Source: Hetaerina americana | Taxonomy: Eukaryota; Arthropoda; Insecta; Odonata; Calopterygidae | Assembly (NCBI GenBank): GCA_022747635.1 | Contig: JAKTNV010000002.1 | Location: 110,642,869 to 110,706,868, forward strand | Direction of reading: 5' to 3' | Length of the DNA: 64,000 nucleotides | In this document: piece after piece, positions 56,690 to 64,000 of the stretch | How the letters are laid out: each line of letters opens with the position of its first letter | How positions within the stretch are numbered: the stretch's first letter is position 1 | Made by a program: the position numbers and the translations under genes | The notes under the pieces: model-generated | What the model was told of the DNA's origin: nothing | The model's input: the letters and a program-made list of their open reading frames with translations, nothing else | Database searches by the model: none

Positions 56690-57360
56690 CCATTGTGCAT
56701 CAACGCACGGCTGTCAGAGCCTCCGCCACGCTTCTGGTACGCTTCCTGGAAGGCGTCGACGGGAATGTCGTTCAGGCGCACCTCGTCACGGCCTCTTTGG
56801 CATTATCCAGTGGTCCAAATCGGTACTCAAAGGGGTCGTACTCAAAGGCCCATGTCCCGTCACCACTAACCACCTATTCTAAATAAATTAGGTTCACTTT
56901 CACAGTGGTCCGAGAGGTCCAAGGCAAGATTGTCACACAAGCAGTAGTCCTCTGGCAGCACCTTGGAGACCGTCTTGGCACATATCTTTCTCATGATTAT
57001 ATCTTCTTTAAGAATGTAATGCACTGTGGTTTTCTGAATATTGCATTCTTCTGCTGACACATGGGGGTTCAATCAGAATTGAGCACGTGTCTCACTTTTT
57101 GCACGTTTTCATCACGATGTGTTGTTGATGGATCTGCTAAGGGCATTCCTCGTCGTCAACCTCCTCTCTACCCTCCCGGAACATTCTGTGCAGAAGCAGA
57201 AAACCATCACTTGGGACTTTTCTCCATCTCCATAAGCATCCTTAACCATGGTCGTGGTCTCCGAACCCGATTTCCCGAGGTTCACACACCATTTTATCGC
57301 ATATCATTGCTCCATTGGAGTGGTATCGTGAATTTGTGACAAGACCCTCGAACAGGGGTG
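56690..57360 (-). mobile_element. Decayed mariner remnant
   Basis: On the minus strand, about 57200-57080 contains FREGREEVDDEECP-like sequence, and 57072-56866 contains the helix-turn-helix and linker (HVSAEECNIQKTTVHYILKE, MRKICAKTVSKVLPED). 56800-56690 reads a C-terminal-like segment (LNDIPVDAFQEAYQK). The frame is broken repeatedly and the catalytic region is largely missing. Confidence 0.6.
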
Positions 57361-58089
57361 TAGTCTAGCAGCGATCCGCAGTGTTTTCTGGGAAATACTC
57401 TGGGAAGTGCTCTGCGCGGGTCGTGTTTCTTTCCCAAAACCCATCACCATTTTGCCCGCCATAAATTGTCCCACTCCAGTCGTTCACTTCGCCAGGAAAA
57501 ATCGTTTTACTGACATTTTGGGACCGTCCCTGTGCATTAAATTCTGCCGCGGTCATAGCGAAGGTATCACGAGGCAAACCTACGATGAATGGAATGTAAG
57601 TGGTTGTATGGAAGTTAAATTTTCTATGGAATTTAAAGTGGTGATTTTTACTCTTGACTAATATGTTTACAAATGCATGAAGAACTTAAATTCAAGTCTA
57701 AATCAGACTGGCAACCTTGCGACCACCTTCAGAAAAACGTTTTACATCAGCATTTTCTCCTTTATGGTTGATATCTTCGTTGCAAGTATTGTTTTCTCCA
57801 TTAATGTACATGCAACACCTCCTCATTACGTATTATCGAAAAGTTATATTGCTTTATTACATCTATCTGTGCTTTCAACAATCTCTCTTGTGTTACAACT
57901 TTCATATAATCTCTCACATTATAGGTTTAATCCAGTAACTCTCCTTATTAAAGATATTTATTCTCTCTTTTTTTCTATTGAGTGTTCAGTATAGATTGCT
58001 TTCCTAATGAATGGTTTTAAAAATGTGCTCTTCGCTCTATTTTAGTACCGTTTTATTGACAGACCTAATGCATTTTTTTGTCTCAGGTG

Positions 58090-58256
58090 CCTCGATGCTC
58101 CCCTGGCGGCTTGTTTGTCGCAGTGTGAATATTGACTCAAGTCTCACTCAAGCCTACTTCCGTTCAGTCGTTTCCTACGCCATATTCTTTGCCTCTTCCA
58201 AAAAACACTCATCTCTCTTCTTCAAACGCATATTTTCTGTCCTTATAACAAGATGA
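58090..58256 (+). mobile_element. Possible LINE RT C-terminal fragment
   Basis: The + reading MLPWRLVCRSVNIDSSLTQA, then YFRSVVSYAIFFASSKKHSS and KRIFSVLI, resembles the RT thumb region of LINEs, where YFxSxxSYGIxFWGxS and LQKRIxR motifs occur. The match is short and lacks the Trp-Gly, so this is tentative. Confidence 0.35.
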
Positions 58257-60391
58257 AGGACGGAAAAAATTAACAAAGCCTTCAAATTATTTGAAATCCA
58301 TATTTACGAACTTTGAGTAAGCCCAAATTTGAAGTATAAATGTATGCATTTCTAATGTGTGCCAATGACATAGGTAATATTTTACGCATTATTTTTTTAT
58401 TTTTCTCATATCGTAGCAATACCAATTAATTTCCCCCTAATCCCCTCATTATCTTTTTATTTCTGTTTTCTTCAGTTTCGCTAAATATGCTGCCTATATA
58501 TGAGTTTGTACGTCGCCCCATTCTGATTTCCATCGTTACACTCTAACATTTAAGTTCGTTTTATTATTTTTACGCACCTAAATTTTTCCTATCGAATGCG
58601 AGGGAGAGTCCAATGAAACCTTCAAACTTGTATGTTTATAATCTCGTTATTTACGGAACACAAAAGGTACTTACTTGTACCACTTTCTTGTGGAGTCTCC
58701 GTGGCGTGGAAAAGAGGTATTCCAACGCCTGGGTAATTCACGGATACCTCTACATCGGAAAATCGTGCCCTTATCAGCTGCACAGGCCTCTGGCGTCACT
58801 ACTCGGCGTGGCTGAGTTAATCAGGGCACTCGGTTACAGAAGTGACGCTGTTTAGGGATTTTATACTCCACACATCAGTGCTGGAAGTACAAACATGATT
58901 TACCATGCTGAACTTTCGCTGTTCGATGAATTTTGATATGCTTAAGTCTTGAAATACTCAATAAACGAACAAGAGAATGATTTTCCTCTGTGGTACATGT
59001 TGCAAGTGGAGCCGCCATGTTTACACTATGGTTGCGCCGTATTATTGCGTTCTGGCATCGTGCTGCCAAAAGTGGGCCATCCATCAAACTATGATGATCA
59101 CTGTCGCGAACTAACAGTACAGTAGCACGATGTTTCGAAATTTAAGCACAGTTAGAAGAATTTCCCTTGATTTCCCTTCCCACGCATTTTGCATACATTC
59201 TAGTGCGTAGGCTATCTATCAGTCTTCGAATCTGAGCAGTTTGAAAAGTATAACTTGTAAATCTGAAAGCATTTTTAAGAGTAAAAAAATTTGAAGCATA
59301 AAATACGGTCTTCGCTCAGCGGAACCTGTATATCCGCGTATTTAGAAATCCCTTCACAAAAGTCATGGCAGAAAAGCATGACTTTTACAGTTTTTTCATA
59401 GTAATTTTCTGGTAAGCTGGCATACTATTTTCACTAATCACGTTTTCCACGAATAGTGAGTTATTGTGCAATATATATAATATGTCTGTGCGAAAATGAA
59501 CCGACTTCTTTGCTTTGATAAGTGAAGTTGACGACAGGCAGACAAATGAAGCAGGTACAATGCTCAAAAGGTGCTCCAAGGATATAAATATTATTATTTC
59601 TCAGTAAGAATTTAAGTAATTGTATGAATGCACTTATTTCATTACCATCATGCTGTCTTGAGTTATTTGTTACATTTGGAATGTTGTACTGGGGAAACTA
59701 TTTATTTAAAGCTCCCTTCTTCTTATTTATGTATGAATCTTGTAAGCGATATAAAACAAGGCCCATTTCCGTTTTCCATCGTATGGATTTAGGATTAATG
59801 GTCAAGGATTGGAAATAATGTTCGCAAGGGAGAAAAATTCAATTTTGGGATTTTTTGTTAACATCTCTGGAGTACTTATTGGCTTAGTGCTTTTGTAATA
59901 TTACTTTCAAAACTATTCTCCATATAACTCGCGTAAACGTTGCATTCGTGAGAATTTCATTTCAATGCTTACAAAAATGAATTTTTACCACACAAAAGGA
60001 ACGAAAACTTTTCCAAAGAAATGGAATTTGCAATTGACCAAAACGTATTTATTTGATATCAAGTTGATTTGAGCCGTTGTATAAAAAATCATAAAAACGT
60101 TCGTGCCATTTTTTCACTTGCAATATTTGATGAGTAGGAAGAAAATAGGGCACTTTCGTGTCAACCCCAGTGCTTTCGTGGGGAAAACACTCCATTAAAA
60201 TTACCAAAATCCGGTTGGACAGAGGTGACCGACATTAATTATTTCCAAACCTCCGATTATTGAGTCTGATTCAGTTCGTCCTTTTACTCCTGTAACACCC
60301 AGGGTAACCTTTGATGTACTCGTTGTATCAAATGAAATCTACTTTTGATGACGGATAGATTTCCTCAGTAACTGCTTTTTTGCTTCTTTAG
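58257..60391. other. Unrecognised DNA before SLC46 exon 2
   Basis: This is AT-rich sequence with no exon, transposon protein or RNA gene that I can identify. It ends with the pyrimidine-rich acceptor (tttttgcttctttag) of the exon at 60392. Confidence 0.4.
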
Positions 60392-63300
60392 GTTGCCGGG
60401 AGTTAAATCGTGGGACGGTTAAAGAGATGCCGGGGGATTGGTGGAGGAACTTACGGAAGATCAACGCGGAGACCATTCTGTTCTTCGTCTCCTTCGCGAC
60501 GGTGCTGTCAGACGCGCCATTCCAGGATCTCATCCTCAAGAGAATATGCGAGGACACCCCGGATATCCCGCGGGCGATGTGCGACGCCCTCCCGCAGCAC
60601 CCGAGGGAGGAGGAGAAGGCCCAGTCAAAGGCCACCATTCTGATCATGGCCAAGGCACTCATCGAAGCCGTCTTGCCCGCCATCATGGCTTTTTGGGTCG
60701 GGCCCTGGAGTGACCGGTCGAGAAGGCGAAAGCCCCTCCTCATATTCCCTCTCGTTGGGTGAGAATCCCTTCATGCATATGGCATATTATTATTAGGTAA
60801 TCTACCGGTTAAGGTAGGTTTTTGGATAGACACAACTTCCAATTAAATATTTTATTACTCCCTTACAAAATAAAAAATCCAGCATCCTACTCTATATCAG
60901 GTCCCTCTTCATCTCCGAGTTCTTCCTTCCTCCCTTCATCCCGTCCAACATCCCTGTTCTTTCCCTTTCCGCTTTTGCCCAACATTCTCCCCTCTATCAC
61001 AGTCTTCAACATCCCGCTGCCGGTCAATACCCCCTTCAGCCACTTTTCCTGCCTCCATAGGATTTCTCCCAACAAACCCCTCTCCTCACCCACCAAAGCT
61101 AGTACTTCCTCGTTCGTTTTCTTCTCGGTCCATTTCACCTTCTCCATTCTTCTCCACAACCACATTTCAAAAGCCTCCAATCTACGTCTATCCTCCTGCT
61201 TCAATGACCAAGTTTCCACGCCGTACATAGCTAAGCTCCATATCAGAGTTTTTACGGGTGTTTTTTTAATATCCTCACTCAACGTCCCTGTCATCAACTC
61301 CCTCCTCCTTGTGAAAGCCTCTTTTCCTAGCGCAATTCTTCTCCTTACGTCCCTACTACTTTGACCGTGTTGGTCCAAAACACTACCGAGATAGGTAAAC
61401 TGTTCTACCTGCACTAGTTTTTTCCCTTCTATTTTAATGTTGAGTTTAGCCTTTTTCTTTCTAGAAAATCGCATAACCTTTGTTCTATTAATTTAATTAA
61501 TTAATTGCAACCTCTTGGCTGACTGGCAAACTAAAGCTTGGTCATCAGCGAACCTAACTGATTTTACGAATTCCCCACCCACTTTCATTCCTACCTCCAG
61601 TTCTTCCCATGCCTCTTTAATCATTTCCTCGACATACAGGATGAACAGCAACGGTGATAATGGGCAACTCTGCCTTACACCTATTCCTAACAGTGCCCAT
61701 CTGGACTCCCCATTTCCCACTGGCACCTGAGCAGTCTGAGACATGTACAGGCTGTGGATTAGCCTCCTTTTCCTCCAATCTATTCCTATTTTCCGCAATA
61801 CTACCTTGATCAAAAATTTCCCTTTTGCTTTCCCTGGGTTTTGCTTTTATCTCTACTAGTAATAATCTATCCGTTAACTGCTCTAAGTTGACTACGCTTC
61901 TTCCTACCTCTTCATTTAATACTATGGCAACCTCTCGTTGGCTCTTGTCCCCGCCGCTGTATATTATTCCATACTTATCACTCCAGTAATTCCCACTATC
62001 TTTCCATCTCACCTCGCATAGACCTAAAGTATCGATTTTTCCCCTTTCCATCTCTCGCTTAACATTCTCCAATTTCCCTGTCCTCATAATTGTCCTAACA
62101 TTCCATGTTCCTATTCTAACTAATTTGGTCTTCTTCTCCTGTGTCTTCTGTCCTGCTGCTGCTGGTTTTCCCTTGCAAGGGTTTCATGGGATGATGACTG
62201 CAGAAGCCTTGCCTCCCCCACTGCTGGGCACGACACACGGCCGATTGGGCTGAGCCTCCTAGTTGCCAGGACTCAAAATATCTGTATAGTCCATCATATT
62301 TATCTTGGGAATGATAATTGAGGTGGTTTCCCGTTGCCTTCCTCAATAGTGTTTTTAACGTGACACCATCACTTACTGGCCACCCCACTGGGGTCAGACG
62401 CCATTGCAGCCGCCTCACTGAGGAACAGACGCTGCGTGGACTACCTTTCCTCTGGCTCCTAACCTTTGAACTATCTGGCATGGGTGACCCTACCAGGAGC
62501 AATTATTATTACTCCTGCTAGCACAGATCTAGGGGTCATGGGAACACACAAGCCCTTCCACCACGTCAAGGTTGTAGTCCGGGGAGGGATATCGCATATT
62601 ATATAATTAGTGTAATGAATGACTGTGCAGTGTAAGGAGGACGTTTTTTATAAGGTGTTAAGTACAAACAGTTGACAAGTTTCACATGTTTTTGGAGTTG
62701 CATAAGGCACCCTTAATTTGCCCTCCACTCAAGTCTTTAACTTTGACGATGACACTGGGACACATATATAATTTCCAGGGTTTGGGTGAATGTAAAAGTT
62801 AATGAAGTACATCTCGTGTACCATGGAATGAAATGTAATCCACAAAACAAGTAATTTATCAGACCAATTTGGTTGGAGAAGCTCAGATGAAGTCTTTTGC
62901 TCCATTCCATGGAGTATACTCATAACTACATTTTTGAATGCTGTGGTCAGCCTAGGCATATGTGAATTGAGAGGAGAATATATTTAAAAAATTGTTATCT
63001 TCGATTCGTGGTAAGGACAAAATAAAAGAAACATTGTTTAGATATTTATTTTTTACAATAATTAAATAAGGAACACACCCTCTTAAATATAGCACAGTAG
63101 ACAATGCAGAAGCTGGTTTGATGGCTGAAGGTTGAGCTTGACTCATCATTGGCACAGTTCCTTTCACTTTCACCCGGGGAGATCTGGTACCCAAAAAAAA
63201 TCACTTATCTTGGGTAAAAGGGTGTCAAAATTCATTGTGGATTGGGCCTAGACCAACCTAATGCCCTGCATGCATAAATACTAGCTATGGAATATTTAAT

Positions 63301-64000
63301 GAGACAAAGGGTTCCTAGTATTTAATCTCATCATCTCCTCTAGATCTAGTTATTGCTCCTCCAAAGGAAGATTATCCAATCTTATTTTCCACAGATTTTC
63401 AGGGAGGTACAGATGAAGCCCCATTGACATCAATATATCATTAAAATGAGATTTTCATATTTTAATCTAAATAACAGCTGAAAGGACTTGAAAACATTCC
63501 ATTATAATGTTAACCTCATCTTGTGTCTAGGATTAAACTCATTTAACCATTACTTATAGCCACTAAACATATTCAGAGAGATGCTATGGCATGCCTTGCA
63601 ATGTGTAATGTATCCATTTATTTTCTATTTTGGAGTTATGGGTTTAAATACACAATATTGAATCTTCTTTCCAACCCATGAAACTTCCATTTCAACTGTT
63701 TCAATTTTTTCATCTCCTCTGACAGGTATGCTCTGAGATATGCGATTCTTGCCATATTGCTGGGATGTGAATCTCTGCCTGCAGAATATTTTCTGATCTC
63801 TTCTGTGCCAGTGGCATTGAGTGGCGGTTTGGTCTCCACATTCACCTCCCTGACGTGCATCGTGGGAGATGAGACTGAGGGAGATGGCCCAATGAGAACC
63901 CTTCGCTTGGGTTTTCTGCAAGCTTTCTTCATCCTAGGCATTTTGCCAGCCTCTTTGGCCTCATCTCCGGCCCTAAGTGCCCTTGGTTACTATGGAGTCT
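60392..64000 (+). CDS. SLC46 / proton-coupled folate transporter-like MFS protein, exons 2 and 3 (3'-partial)
   Basis: SLC46 proteins are 12-helix MFS carriers for folates and other small organic solutes. The exons are 60392-60758 and 63726-64000, the latter open at the window edge. The junction phase is 2 (GG|G). From the ATG at 60427: residues 16-36 form TM1 (ETILFFVSFATVLSDAPFQ), then an external loop with C41 and C52, TM2 (about 70-91), and the MFS signature loop GPWSDRSRRRKP (92-103). The second exon adds further helices, with SLC46-typical PAEYFLISSVPVALSGG and TLRLGFLQAFFILG. The reading is open upstream of ATG 60427 to the acceptor, so the true start may be at 41020. The paralogue and substrate are not determinable. 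Confidence 0.9.
60880..62560 (-). mobile_element. RTE-like LINE with internal deletions, in the SLC46 intron
   Basis: On the minus strand: a 5' region (62560-62116); an endonuclease part (62087-61850, with TLGLCEVRWKDSGNYWSDKY, IIYSGGDKSQREVAIVLNEE); then, after a deletion near 61840-61815, the RT (61813-61493, with GVRQSCPLSPLLFILYVEEM and the FADD active-site box VRFADDQALVCQSA). After an attaatt-type insertion at 61481-61502 comes the RT C-terminus (61474-60887, FTYLGSVLDQHGQSSRDVRR, WSLAMYGVETWSL). The frames are long for a relic, so it is less decayed than the LINE at 23-27 kb, but it is incomplete and not autonomous. Confidence 0.85.

Noticed and set aside
60410..60743. Other long frames over SLC46 exon 2 (both strands)
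   Set aside because: The region is GC-rich coding DNA. Only the frame from 60427 has MFS motifs and correct splicing.
63625..63941. Two overlapping minus-strand ORFs of about 100 codons at the right end
   Set aside because: They are antisense shadows of the SLC46-like exon 63726-64000, which has clear family motifs and a matching splice phase.

Overview
This is a eukaryotic nuclear window, most likely from an arthropod and probably an insect. The evidence is interrupted coding sequence with GT-AG introns of 0.1-19 kb, AT-rich non-coding DNA, tRNA-headed SINEs, non-LTR retrotransposon remains and at least eight decayed mariner transposons of several families. I see no operon, CRISPR array, phage or bacterial gene. 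The species cannot be named from the sequence alone.

Three conserved genes lie on the + strand. (1) 3136-22181 is the 3' part of an EML (echinoderm microtubule-associated protein-like) gene. It has twelve conserved coding exons that join in frame, from the end of the HELP motif through the tandem beta-propellers to the stop. Two further in-frame mini-exons (4946-4999 and 18106-18150) look like cassette exons. The 5' exons lie outside the window. (2) 29949-33470 is a complete ZFYVE21 gene: seven exons, 229 residues, FYVE zinc finger plus C-terminal PH-like region. (3) An SLC46 / proton-coupled-folate-transporter-like MFS transporter starts at 41020 or 60427 and runs off the right edge. Its exons at 60392-60758 and 63726-64000 are clear. 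A short first exon at 41020-41104 matches in splice phase and would make a 19.3-kb first intron.

The rest is transposon-rich. The EML introns hold a 555-bp mariner deletion derivative and old SINE copies. The EML-ZFYVE21 interval holds a decayed LINE (ORF1, endonuclease and reverse transcriptase pieces, - strand) carrying two nested SINEs. One of these has an 11-bp target-site duplication inside the RT frame. A degenerate satellite-like tract lies in the last large ZFYVE21 intron. The 36-60 kb interval holds mariners, an RTE-like LINE fragment, a SINE with a 13-bp target-site duplication, and a 631-bp foldback element whose 99-bp terminal inverted repeats are identical. A second RTE-like LINE sits in the last visible SLC46 intron.

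The three genes have separate cellular roles (microtubules, PI3P membranes and adhesion turnover, solute transport), and nothing suggests a joint pathway. I found no convincing new biological system. The best leads are the foldback element, the two EML mini-exons, the small ORF next to the ZFYVE21 start, and the strong antisense bias of the transposons.
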